Assembly (NCBI GenBank): GCA_000717735.1
Contig: JOBE01000032.1
Location: forward strand, 1 to 64,000
Length of the DNA: 64,000 nt
Direction: 5' to 3'
Origin: Streptomyces griseoluteus
GTDB taxonomy: Bacteria; Actinomycetota; Actinomycetes; Streptomycetales; Streptomycetaceae
The first letter of the stretch is position 1. Each line of letters starts with the position of its first letter. Positions 33,198-40,477 of the stretch are shown here, in pieces. The position numbers and the translations under genes were made by a program. Below the pieces are notes generated by a model. That model had not been told where the DNA came from and did no database searches. It was given only the letters and a program-made list of their open reading frames with translations.

Positions 33198-33626
33198 TCA
33201 GGCGGCCAGCAGGTGCGGGGCCGGGGGAGCGGTGTAGGAGGCGGGGTCGGCGGGCGTGCCGTCGTAGCACTCCAGGCACGAGCCCAAGGTCTTCAGAGGG
33301 ATGCAGTGGAAGTAGCGCCTGCGGCAGGTGCCGCAGGTCTGGCGGGCGGCCATCGCGGCGTCGAGCGCCGCTTCCTTGGCGAGGGTCATCGGGAACTTGG
33401 GCCTCGCCAGGTCGATCCGGTACAGCCACGCGAACCGCCGGCCGCCGCGGCACTCGATGCGGGCGACGGGCTCCTGGCCGCCGGGGCGCAGGCCCATCTC
33501 CCGCAGCTGGCGGCGGGTGGCGAGCCCGGGGCCGGCCTGGCGCCACCGGAAGACCGGGAGCGAGCCGTCGCCGGGGTCGTGCGGGTCGACGTCGACCAGG
33601 TCCTCGTCGGTGTCGTGGGCGTGCAC
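33198..33626 (-). CDS. RRQRL-motif-like zinc-binding protein
   Basis: 142 residues from a GTG with GGGGAGG upstream. LATRRQLREMGLRPGGQEPV is the Arg/Gln motif that names the actinomycete RRQRL zinc-binding family, followed by AWLYRIDLARPKFP and a zinc site with Cys pairs CGTC and later CLEC. First gene of the long leftward series, just downstream of the divergent control region. Molecular role unknown. Confidence 0.75.
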   Translation of the reverse strand: MHAHDTDEDLVDVDPHDPGDGSLPVFRWRQAGPGLATRRQLREMGLRPGGQEPVARIECRGGRRFAWLYRIDLARPKFPMTLAKEAALDAAMAARQTCGTCRRRYFHCIPLKTLGSCLECYDGTPADPASYTAPPAPHLLAA

Positions 33627-33760
33627 GGGTGCCTCCCCCGGAGTGAGTGGATGGTCTCGCTCGGTGCACCACCACCATGCTGTAAAGGGGTTTACTGTGT
33701 CAACGGGTTAACGAACGAAAGACGTTGACAGGCTGGTGGGATGGCTTAATCCTCGTAGGC
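33627..33760. promoter_or_regulatory. divergent promoter region with operator-like repeats
   Basis: Two opposed TTGACA hexamers: 33725-33730 for the rightward gene, with TAATCC 16 bp on as a possible -10, and 33703-33698 for the leftward operon, with no strong -10. GTAAA-GGGG-TTTAC (33682-33695) lies where the leftward spacer would be, and GTTAAC follows near 33707. This is a typical repressor-controlled divergent region and relatively AT-rich. Confidence 0.6.
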
Positions 33761-33991
33761 ATGACGAATTCGGAAACCTCCGCGCACGTCGGCGTCACGG
33801 AGATCGGGGAGATGCTGGGCGTCAGCCGCCAGCGGGCGAACGCCCTCGTGGCCAGGCCGGACTTCCCGCCGTTCCTCGCGCGGACGAAGGCGGGCCGGGT
33901 GTGGGAGCGGGCGGCCGTCGAGGAGTGGGAGAAGGGCTGGGACCGTACGAACGTCGGCGGCCGGCCTCCCAGATCCGCCCCACAGCAGTAG
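33761..33991 (+). CDS. AlpA/excisionase-like helix-turn-helix protein
   Basis: 76 residues from MTNSETSAHVGVTEIGEMLG. VTEIGEMLGVSRQRANALVA is a winged helix-turn-helix start followed by RPDFPPFLARTKAGRVWERA and VEEWEKGW, the layout of AlpA/excisionase-type DNA-binding proteins. With a -10-like TAATCC at 33747 the predicted transcript starts at or next to the ATG, so the mRNA is probably leaderless, common for Streptomyces regulators. It may control the divergent operon. Confidence 0.75.
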   Translation: MTNSETSAHVGVTEIGEMLGVSRQRANALVARPDFPPFLARTKAGRVWERAAVEEWEKGWDRTNVGGRPPRSAPQQ

Positions 33992-34018
33992 CAGCACAAC
34001 GACCGGCCTCGAGCTGGG

Positions 34019-34051
34019 AGCGCGCCGCACGGATCATCCGCGCGGCGCGCT
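34019..34051 (+). terminator. hairpin terminator
   Basis: AGCGCGCCGC and GCGGCGCGCT form a perfect 10-bp stem about 30 bp after the HTH gene, followed by TCTG. The remaining sequence to 34346 holds no gene I can support. Confidence 0.6.
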
Positions 34052-34346
34052 TCTGCGTGAAACCGGACCGGACGTCACCGGCTCCAGGCGCCGGGGAGCC
34101 GGGCGGGATGCCGCGGGTAGCGGGGGCCGGGGCGCTGCGGACGGGGCCGTCCGATCCGGCGGCGCGGGCGGGGGATGAGCACGGATGTCCTCCAACGGGA
34201 TGGGTGGCGGGCAGTGCTGGGCTCCGTCAACAGAGCAGGGGGAGAGGGCGGGTAGCCGGTCGGCCTGCCCGGTCACCGGGACCGGCCGCCACCGAAGAAC
34301 GGGGCGGTCCGGTGCCGGTGGCCAGGCGGGGCGGTCGGAGCCGGGG

Positions 34347-34682
34347 TCAGAGGGCGGCGGAGACGGCGAGGGCGATGAGGGCGGCCGACCCGCCGATCAG
34401 GAGGGCGGATCCGGCACTGGCCCACCAGTAGTGGCCCATCGTCTTCTCGTCGCGCAGGTCGCTGAGGCCGTCGGCGATGCGGGCGTGGAGAACGGCGAGC
34501 GGGGACAGGGCGGCGTACCAGCGGCCCAGGCGGTCTATCTCGCCGGCGAGCTCGTCGTCGGGGAAGTGGCCGCCGTGGACGGCCTGGCGGTGGGCGCCGG
34601 CTTCGGCGTCCAGGTCGTCAAGGGCGAGGACGACGGGGCTGGTCGTGCGGCAGAGGGTGCAGCGGTAGCGGTAACGGCGCAC
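34347..34682 (-). CDS. small membrane protein with zinc-binding N-terminus
   Basis: 111 residues from a GTG. The N-terminus (RRYRYRCTLCRTTSPVV) has CxxC, followed by HRQAVH, giving a possible C2H2 zinc site. The C-terminus is one membrane helix (ASAGSALLIGGSAALIALAV). The ribosome site CGGGAG is about ten bases away, so the exact start is uncertain. Isolated between two terminators. Confidence 0.55.
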   Translation of the reverse strand: MRRYRYRCTLCRTTSPVVLALDDLDAEAGAHRQAVHGGHFPDDELAGEIDRLGRWYAALSPLAVLHARIADGLSDLRDEKTMGHYWWASAGSALLIGGSAALIALAVSAAL

Positions 34683-34729
34683 GGTGGTCGGACTCCCGAG
34701 AGGGTGATGGGTTCGGGCAGGGAACGGCG

Positions 34730-34762
34730 ACGCCCCGCCCGGAAGGGATCCGGGCGGGGCGT
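34730..34762 (-). terminator. strong hairpin terminator
   Basis: ACGCCCCGCCCGG pairs perfectly with CCGGGCGGGGCGT around a 7-nt loop. It lies downstream (leftward) of the SFSFT-repeat gene and should end the transfer transcript. Confidence 0.75.
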
Positions 34763-34809
34763 GATGCCGAGCTATGTGGTCTGCCTCCGCGTCAGGGCGG
34801 AGGAGACGG

Positions 34810-35022
34810 TCAGGTGTTGATCTGCCTGCGGACGTCGGCGACGGCGCGGAGGATCTCGGTGGCCATGTCGGCGATCGCCTGGAGCTGCCTGTCGATGTCG
34901 GCCGGGTCCGAGCCGGTGAACGAGAACGACCGGCCGTCGTCGCTTCCCGGCTGAGGACCGGTGAACGAGAACGACCGGCCGTCGTCTCGGTCCGACTCGG
35001 GGTTGGTGAACGAGAACGACAC
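34810..35022 (-). CDS. small repeat protein (70 aa) with SFSFT motifs
   Basis: Starts at a GTG with GGAGGAG five to six bases upstream. Three near-identical units SFSFTNPESDRDDGR, SFSFTGPQPGSDDGR and SFSFTGSDPADID form the N-terminal half, mirrored by DNA direct repeats of about 45 bp. The C-terminal half is an amphipathic helix (LQAIADMATEILRAVADVRR). Last gene of the leftward transfer group. The repeats could be binding motifs; function unknown. Confidence 0.6.
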   Translation of the reverse strand: MSFSFTNPESDRDDGRSFSFTGPQPGSDDGRSFSFTGSDPADIDRQLQAIADMATEILRAVADVRRQINT

Positions 35023-35042
35023 GGCAGCTCCTCCAGCGTGCG

Positions 35043-35510
35043 TCAGATGTTCATGTGCTGGGCCCGCCGGATGGCGGCCTCCCACACGCTACGCACCTGC
35101 GCTCCGCTGTGGGAGTCGTTCCAGGCGGGGATGGCCTCCCACTTCTTGCCGTGCTGGCGGCGGGCCTCGTCCAGGAGGAGGTTCCCGGCGTCGCGGTAGG
35201 CGGCGTTGCGGGAGCCGGCCGCGGCGCGCAGGGCGCCGATGGAGCAGCGGGCGCCCTCGGTGTTGATGAGGCTGTACCTGGTCCAGCCGTGGGTGTCGAG
35301 GAAGCTGAGCGCGTCGGTGAGGGTCTTCTCCACCGGACCGGTCAGGCGCACCGGAGCGGTGGCGGTGAGGGGAACCTGCGTGGGAGCCGCGAGAGCCGCG
35401 GGCCGCGCCGGTGCCGGGGTGGGGTCGGGGTCGAGGAGCTGGAACGCGGCCGCGTACAGGTCCTGGTCGACGGGGGTGAAGTCGGTACTGCTGTCGGTTC
35501 GGGTGTTCAT
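35043..35510 (-). CDS. DUF6197-like protein
   Basis: 155 residues from MNTRTDSSTDFTPVDQDLYA with GGAGGG upstream. A Pro/Ala/Thr-rich linker precedes a C-terminal domain LSFLDTHGWTRYSLINTEGA...CSIGALRAA, the pattern of the DUF6197 family found in actinomycetes and their phages. Its ATG overlaps the stop of the FtsK-like gene (ATGA), so expression is coupled to the transfer ATPase. Confidence 0.65.
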   Translation of the reverse strand: MNTRTDSSTDFTPVDQDLYAAAFQLLDPDPTPAPARPAALAAPTQVPLTATAPVRLTGPVEKTLTDALSFLDTHGWTRYSLINTEGARCSIGALRAAAGSRNAAYRDAGNLLLDEARRQHGKKWEAIPAWNDSHSGAQVRSVWEAAIRRAQHMNI

Positions 35511-37726
35511 GCTGCCCTCCACAGGCCGTTCTCGTTGGTGACCTCGCCCCGCTTCTTCAGCTCGGACAACCGCGGCTTCACGTTCTTCGCGGAGGTCTCC
35601 AGCTTTCGGGCGATGGTTTCGGCGGTCATGGGGATGGAGTGCTCCTGGAGGAGCTCGAGGATGCGCGGCTTGATCAGCTTCTGCCCGTCGGAGGCTGCCG
35701 GTGCCCCGCCCGGCCGGGCGGGCCCGGGGACGGCGTGGAGACCGGCGGGGTTGTGGTGGGCCGCCAGCTCCTGCGAGGAGGGGGCGCCCTCGGCCGCGGC
35801 AAGGAGGTCGGCGAGGCTGCCGATGAGGTTCTTGCCGCGCTTGTCGACCATCGGCGTCTGGGCGACCGCGTCGCGCTCGCGCCAGGCGTCGCAGTCCTCG
35901 ATCCCGACCGGCGGCTCGCCTCCGGCGAGGGAGACGGGCGGTACGTCCAGGTGCAGGGAGCGGAACTGCACGGCCTGGCTGCCGGGCGTGAGCAAGTAGC
36001 CCAGACCGAAGGTGCCGTCCTCGGGAGCGGCGGCGGCCTCGGTCGCCAGCCCGGACATGTCGCGGTCGGCGACCTTGGCGTACTGGCCCGGCCACTGCGA
36101 GGGGATCATCGACAGGTCGATGCCCTCCGCGCCCTCCACCGCGTTCGCGCCGACCAGGGAGCCCTGCCCCTTGGCGCAGCGCAGGAACACGGCGCCACCG
36201 CCGATGAGCAACTGGCTGCGGATGACCGTGCTGTTGCCGAGGTCTTCGGCGAGCGGGGTCTGGGTGGCAAGGACGACGCCGATGCCCCGCTTGAGGGACC
36301 GGCGGGTCAGCTGCTCCACGATCGCCTTCGCCTCCGCGTGGTACGGGGAGGAGGCCGACAGCAGCATGTGGGCCTCGTCGATGACGACCAGGACCAGCGG
36401 GTCGGTGAAGGGGAACGCGGGGGAGCGGTAGCGGGCCTCGCGGTCGAGCATCATCGCGTAGGCCAGGCGCAGCGCGCCCATCGCCTCGTCCAGGCCGTCC
36501 CCGAGGTAGGCCGAGAGTGAGGCGCCGGCGATGGTCCCGGCCTGCGGGGAGGCGAGGATCACCGCGATGCCGGAGCGGTGGGCGGAGAGCAGGATCTGCT
36601 CCAGCAGCCCCGACTTGCCCGACCGCGATCCGCCGACGAGGTAGAGGTGGCGGGCGCCGGAGCCGGGCTGCGCGAGCGGCAGGAGCGCGGCCCGGCCGTC
36701 GACGTAGGTCCCGGCGCGGACGTAGCCGCGCGAGTCCATCGACAGCTCGTCCAGGACCGAGGAGAGCATCGTGCCGTGCATCAGCGCGTGCTCCCGCATC
36801 ACCCGGATCCCCATCTGCGACGGCTTGTCGCCGGGGGCCAGAGCGATCTGGATCGTCTCCAGGTCGAGGTTGCCCGCGAGGTCCTGCAGGTTGACGGTGC
36901 CGATCGCCCTGCGGTCGCGGGTGGCGATCCCTTCCCAGTCCAGCGGCCCGTCGTAGCGGGTGACGGTCAGGGTGGTGCCGGGCATCGCACCCTCCGGCAC
37001 GCCGACGTACGCCGCCCACAGCTCCTCGGGAGTCGTGGGAGTACCGGCCGCGATCTGCGGCTGCGCCGCCGGCGCCGTCAGCTGCACGGTGACCGGCAGG
37101 GCGTTGGGCGCGTAGTGCTTGGGGTCGCCCAGCTCGATCTGGGAGATGGGGACATGGTAGACGGAGGCGATGTCGGCTTCCCGGACCCGCACCTGCTGCC
37201 CGGGGGGCAGGGTGATGATCCCGGTGAACACCACGTGGCTGCCGTCGACCTGGAGGACGAGCTGCTCCAGGGCGGCACCGGGCTGGATGAGCTTGCGGCC
37301 CTCGGTCTGGGTGGGCCCGGAGATGTACTCCGCCCAAAAGGCGGCGATCACCTGCTCCTGTGACGTCAGCCCCGTCCCCGTGCCCGCGCTCTTGGTGATG
37401 GTCGCGGGCGTGAGCGCGGCGGCCGGGGTGTGGCCGACCAGGTTGCGGTGGTGCGCGAGGGCGGCCGCCCCGGCCGGGACCGCGAGCCCGAGAGCGATCA
37501 GCGGGTTCATGCCGCTGGCGAGGACCTCGTGGGCGGCGATGCCGCAGCCGGTGGTCGTGAGCCCGCACGCGATCAGGGATCGCAGAACGGGAGCGGAGAC
37601 GCCAACGGCCCACGCTCCCGCTCCGGCCGCGGCGGCGGCGAGGGCGGACCAGGGGCCGGCGCCGAGAGGCACCACCGCGAGCGCGGCGGGTGCGTACTGA
37701 ACGAACTGAGCTCGGGTCGGCCCCAT
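35507..37726 (-). CDS. FtsK/TraB-like DNA translocase for conjugation
   Basis: 739 residues from MGPTRAQFVQYAPAALAVVP with AAGGAG upstream. About four N-terminal membrane segments (residues ~9-110) precede a P-loop ATPase: Walker A GGSRSGKS near 385 and Walker B LVLVVIDEAHMLL near 455, with QLTRRSLKRGIGVVLATQTP as sensor-type region. The C-terminal ~55 residues (RILELLQEHSIPMTAETIAR...) look like a winged helix, as in TraB/FtsK proteins that bind a repeated DNA recognition site. It likely pumps plasmid DNA between hyphae. Confidence 0.85.
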   Translation of the reverse strand: MGPTRAQFVQYAPAALAVVPLGAGPWSALAAAAAGAGAWAVGVSAPVLRSLIACGLTTTGCGIAAHEVLASGMNPLIALGLAVPAGAAALAHHRNLVGHTPAAALTPATITKSAGTGTGLTSQEQVIAAFWAEYISGPTQTEGRKLIQPGAALEQLVLQVDGSHVVFTGIITLPPGQQVRVREADIASVYHVPISQIELGDPKHYAPNALPVTVQLTAPAAQPQIAAGTPTTPEELWAAYVGVPEGAMPGTTLTVTRYDGPLDWEGIATRDRRAIGTVNLQDLAGNLDLETIQIALAPGDKPSQMGIRVMREHALMHGTMLSSVLDELSMDSRGYVRAGTYVDGRAALLPLAQPGSGARHLYLVGGSRSGKSGLLEQILLSAHRSGIAVILASPQAGTIAGASLSAYLGDGLDEAMGALRLAYAMMLDREARYRSPAFPFTDPLVLVVIDEAHMLLSASSPYHAEAKAIVEQLTRRSLKRGIGVVLATQTPLAEDLGNSTVIRSQLLIGGGAVFLRCAKGQGSLVGANAVEGAEGIDLSMIPSQWPGQYAKVADRDMSGLATEAAAAPEDGTFGLGYLLTPGSQAVQFRSLHLDVPPVSLAGGEPPVGIEDCDAWRERDAVAQTPMVDKRGKNLIGSLADLLAAAEGAPSSQELAAHHNPAGLHAVPGPARPGGAPAASDGQKLIKPRILELLQEHSIPMTAETIARKLETSAKNVKPRLSELKKRGEVTNENGLWRAA

Positions 37727-37741
37727 GATCCTTCGGTCTCC

Positions 37742-38134
37742 TTAACTCTGGGCGTAGAAGCCGGCTTCGGCCATGTCGACGGGGGAGGTGGCGACGGCGT
37801 CGGCGATGCCGCCGTGGTCGTTCTCGGTGGTGGTCTTCGCGTCGTCGGCAGCCGCGGAGGCGCTGTCGGCGGCGGAGGTGTAGGCGCCGGCCGCGTCCTT
37901 GACGCCGGTCATGGTCAGCGCGGCGTCGGCGAACTCGCTGGTGGTCTGGTCGTCGACGGCCAGCGCCTTCATCGTCTCGGAGGCGTCCAGCATCTGTTCG
38001 GCGGCGTCGTCGACGTCGGCGGCGAGCTTGTTGACGGTCTGGGCGTGGGCGTGGACCTTGTGGGTGAGCCAGGCCAGCTTGGTGCGCAAGGCCGCGTAGT
38101 TCGCGGCGTCCTTCAGGGTCTCGGTGGCGCTCAT
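37742..38134 (-). CDS. hypothetical transfer-region protein (130 aa)
   Basis: Starts MSATETLKDAANYAALRTKL with GAGGAG upstream. Almost entirely helical and Ala/Thr/Asp-rich, likely coiled-coil. The C-terminus HGGIADAVATSPVDMAEAGF resembles the end of the neighbouring 380-residue protein (HGGIFRAVADSPLTKPAERD), so the two share a C-terminal module. It sits between that gene and the FtsK-like ATPase; a role in the transfer apparatus is inferred. Confidence 0.6.
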   Translation of the reverse strand: MSATETLKDAANYAALRTKLAWLTHKVHAHAQTVNKLAADVDDAAEQMLDASETMKALAVDDQTTSEFADAALTMTGVKDAAGAYTSAADSASAAADDAKTTTENDHGGIADAVATSPVDMAEAGFYAQS

Positions 38135-38151
38135 GCGGGGCTGCTCCTCTT

Positions 38152-39294
38152 CTATCGGGCGTTGTAGAAGTCGCGCTCGGCGGGCTTGGTCAGGGGGCTG
38201 TCGGCGACGGCCCGGAAGATTCCGCCGTGCCGGGCCTCGGCGTTCGCGGACGCGGTGCGGCACGCCTCCTCGCCGCCCTGGATCTTGTCGTGAACGTCCT
38301 TGGCGGCGGCGGCCTGGAGGTCGAGCTGCTCCTTGAGGAACTCGCACTTGGCGATGAGGTTCGCGCCGACGCCCTTCGCGGTGATGTCGGCGATGAGCGT
38401 GTCGCAGTCCGTGGCCAGCTCCAGGGCCTCGTCCATGAGCTCCAGGGCGGTGTCGGTGCTGGCCTGGCACAGGGTGGCCGAGCCGTCGGCGAGGTCGATG
38501 ACCTGGGTGAGGGTCATGACCTCGCCGCCGCTGTAGGTGCGGGACTTGCCCGCGGCGGTCGTGACGTGGATGCCCTTGTCGTCGACGGTCGCGGAGTGCG
38601 GGGTGGGCGGGTTGGGCTGCATCGCGGGGTCCTTCCGGATGTGGTCGGGCAGTTTGACGGTGCGGGGCCGCGGGATGGTGCCGGCCGGAGGGACCGCGGA
38701 GCCCGGCGGCACCGTCACCGGCGGGGTCGTCGTCGAGGACGAGGACCCCGCTGGCGGAGTCGTCGTGGAGGAGGTCCCCGTCGGCGGCGTCGTCGAGGAC
38801 GAGGCCCCCGTCGGCGGCGTCGTCGTCGAAGAGGTCCCCGTCGGCGGGGTCGTCGTGGAGGAGGATCCCGGCGGCGTCGGGGTCGTCGAGGACGAGGTCC
38901 CTGCTGGCGGAGTCGTCGTGGAGGAAGTCCCCGTCGGCGGCGTCGTCGAGGAGGACCCTGCTGGCGGCGTCGTCGAGGAGGACCCCGTCGGCGGGGTGGC
39001 CGTAGAAGCCTTTCCGGAGGTGGAAACGGAAGGCTTCCCGGTCGGCTTTTTGAGATAGGCCGAGCGCCATCCGTCGCGCAGGCCACCGGCCATATGAGCG
39101 CCCGCCAGCAGGCCGTAATGCGTTTTCGCCGCGATGTTGTACGGCGTGTTTCGGAATGTGTCCGGCGTCCGGGACGGATTCCATTTCTCTTTTGTTTTAG
39201 CGGGGGGCTTCTTGATTCCCGCCTGTTCGTATTTCCCGTGCGTCTTCTCCACGCCGAACACGTAGCTGATGGCGAGGAGCAAGAGGAGTTCCAT
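38152..39294 (-). CDS. Ser/Thr/Pro-repeat membrane or surface protein
   Basis: 380 residues from MELLLLLAISYVFGVEKTHG with GGGAGG upstream. A short hydrophobic N-terminus could anchor it. Residues ~98-200 are about ten degenerate repeats of the type TTPPTGTSSTTTPPAGTSSS, a low-complexity, possibly glycosylated stalk. The C-terminal ~150 residues form a helical domain (LELMDEALELATDCDTLIAD) and end in HGGIFRAVADSPL..., shared with the next gene. It may span or contact the cell wall during mating. Confidence 0.65.
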   Translation of the reverse strand: MELLLLLAISYVFGVEKTHGKYEQAGIKKPPAKTKEKWNPSRTPDTFRNTPYNIAAKTHYGLLAGAHMAGGLRDGWRSAYLKKPTGKPSVSTSGKASTATPPTGSSSTTPPAGSSSTTPPTGTSSTTTPPAGTSSSTTPTPPGSSSTTTPPTGTSSTTTPPTGASSSTTPPTGTSSTTTPPAGSSSSTTTPPVTVPPGSAVPPAGTIPRPRTVKLPDHIRKDPAMQPNPPTPHSATVDDKGIHVTTAAGKSRTYSGGEVMTLTQVIDLADGSATLCQASTDTALELMDEALELATDCDTLIADITAKGVGANLIAKCEFLKEQLDLQAAAAKDVHDKIQGGEEACRTASANAEARHGGIFRAVADSPLTKPAERDFYNAR

Positions 39295-39327
39295 TGCCCT
39301 CCCTTCTGTGACTCTGTGTGGTCTCCG

Positions 39328-39431
39328 GTGGTTACCGGTTACCGGTTACAGGCCCCTGAGACCCCGGATCGGGTCGCCCGCGGGGCGATTCCGGGGGCGT
39401 TCGGGGGCTGTAACCGGTAACCGGTAACCAC
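39328..39431. repeat. 24-bp inverted repeat built from CGGTTAC heptamers
   Basis: Arms 39328-39351 and 39408-39431 are perfect reverse complements, each with three overlapping GGTTACC/CGGTTAC units, separated by 56 bp. The element lies directly before the Ser/Thr/Pro-repeat gene and behind the small membrane gene, both leftward, so it can be an operator or an RNA hairpin between operon parts. No transposase is near. Confidence 0.8.
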
Positions 39432-39441
39432 GCTTGGTCAC

Positions 39442-39660
39442 TCAGTGCGACGACGAGCCGATGTTGTTCACGGTCGTGTTCGCCGTGTTGAACACCGACT
39501 CCAGCGTGCCGCGGATCGACTCGCTGAACGGCGTGTACGGCAGGAAGATCCCGGAGACGATCAGCATGATGCAGATCACCATCTGCTTTCCCTTGGTCTT
39601 CTTGAAGGTGAAGAACAGGGCCCAGCAGAACAGGGCGAGGGCGAAGAACTGAAGCGTCAT
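39442..39660 (-). CDS. small double-spanning membrane protein (72 aa)
   Basis: Starts MTLQFFALALFCWALFFTFK, one base after the upstream gene's stop. Two membrane helices (residues ~3-18 and ~28-44, VICIMLIVSGIFLPYTPF) with a basic KKTKGK loop, then a polar Asn/Ser-rich tail. Small membrane proteins of this kind accompany TraB in Streptomyces spread (Spd) operons. Function inferred from place only. Confidence 0.65.
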   Translation of the reverse strand: MTLQFFALALFCWALFFTFKKTKGKQMVICIMLIVSGIFLPYTPFSESIRGTLESVFNTANTTVNNIGSSSH

Positions 39661-39661
39661 G

Positions 39662-40309
39662 TCACGCACCCTTCTCGAAGGTGAATCCCTTGTCGTTCAT
39701 GGGGGTTACCGCGCCCGAACCGGAGGGCACGGAGAGCTTCTTGTAGGCGATGAATCCGCCGCCTCCGACGAGCGCCACCCACAGCCACGGGCTGGAGGTG
39801 ATGCCGCTGTCGGAGCTGGCGCCGGCGGGCTGCTGGGCCTTGGTGGACGTGCTGCTGAAGACCGGTGCGTTGCACTCGGGGATCCTGGAGACCTCGTACG
39901 AGGACGCCTTGGCGACCGCCGCCGCGCGGCCCTTCATGCACTCGCGGTAGACGGTCAGCTCCCGCTCGTACGCGGCCTTGGCCGCGGCCTCCTCGGTCTC
40001 GGCCCGCTGCTTGTCGGCCTCCGCCGCGACCAGGGCGTTCGCGGCGTCCTCCTTGGCGCGCGCACGCTCCTGAGCGGCCTGGTCGGCCTGCACGTTGGTG
40101 ACGGCGATGACCGTGCCGCACACGGCGACGACGGCGATCGTGCCGCACACGGCGAGCGCCGCGGTGTTGCGGCGCATCCCGTCGACCGCAGCGGAGAAAC
40201 GCGAGGTCGCGGGCTTCTCCGGCTTCTCCGGGGTCTCGGGCGTCGGGGGGTTCGGGGGCGTCTGGGGGTCCATGAGCTTGAACTCCTTGTCCCAGTCGAT
40301 GCCGGACAT
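39662..40309 (-). CDS. membrane protein with coiled-coil (215 aa)
   Basis: Starts MSGIDWDKEFKLMDPQTPPN with AAGGAG upstream. A Pro-rich cytosolic start, one membrane helix near 50-70 (ALAVCGTIAVVAVCGTVIAV), a long Ala/Glu/Arg coiled-coil (about 75-115), a Cys pair and a second hydrophobic segment near 175-192 (SPWLWVALVGGGGFIAY). Probably a structural partner in plasmid spread; no family name is certain. Confidence 0.65.
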   Translation of the reverse strand: MSGIDWDKEFKLMDPQTPPNPPTPETPEKPEKPATSRFSAAVDGMRRNTAALAVCGTIAVVAVCGTVIAVTNVQADQAAQERARAKEDAANALVAAEADKQRAETEEAAAKAAYERELTVYRECMKGRAAAVAKASSYEVSRIPECNAPVFSSTSTKAQQPAGASSDSGITSSPWLWVALVGGGGFIAYKKLSVPSGSGAVTPMNDKGFTFEKGA

Positions 40310-40420
40310 GGCTGCTGCTCCTTCTCGGTTGTGGTTCGAGCCCGTCCAGGCATGCCGGAAGCGGGGTCTGATCAGGGGAAACGTGCTGTACTGGGGGTGG
40401 CTGCTTCCGGCAGTCGCAGC

Positions 40421-40453
40421 GAGGGCCAGCCCGATTAGCGCGGGCTGGCCCTC
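40421..40453 (-). terminator. hairpin terminator after spread gene
   Basis: GAGGGCCAGCCCG and CGGGCTGGCCCTC form a perfect 13-bp stem around ATTAGCG, between two leftward genes. It should end or attenuate transcription from the DUF2637-like gene. Confidence 0.75.
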
Positions 40454-40477
40454 ACTGGTGTGTGCCGGACGGATGGG

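Noticed and set aside
39328..39431. Insertion-sequence terminal repeats
   Set aside because: The 24-bp inverted repeats enclose only 56 bp and no transposase; arms are built from internal heptamers.
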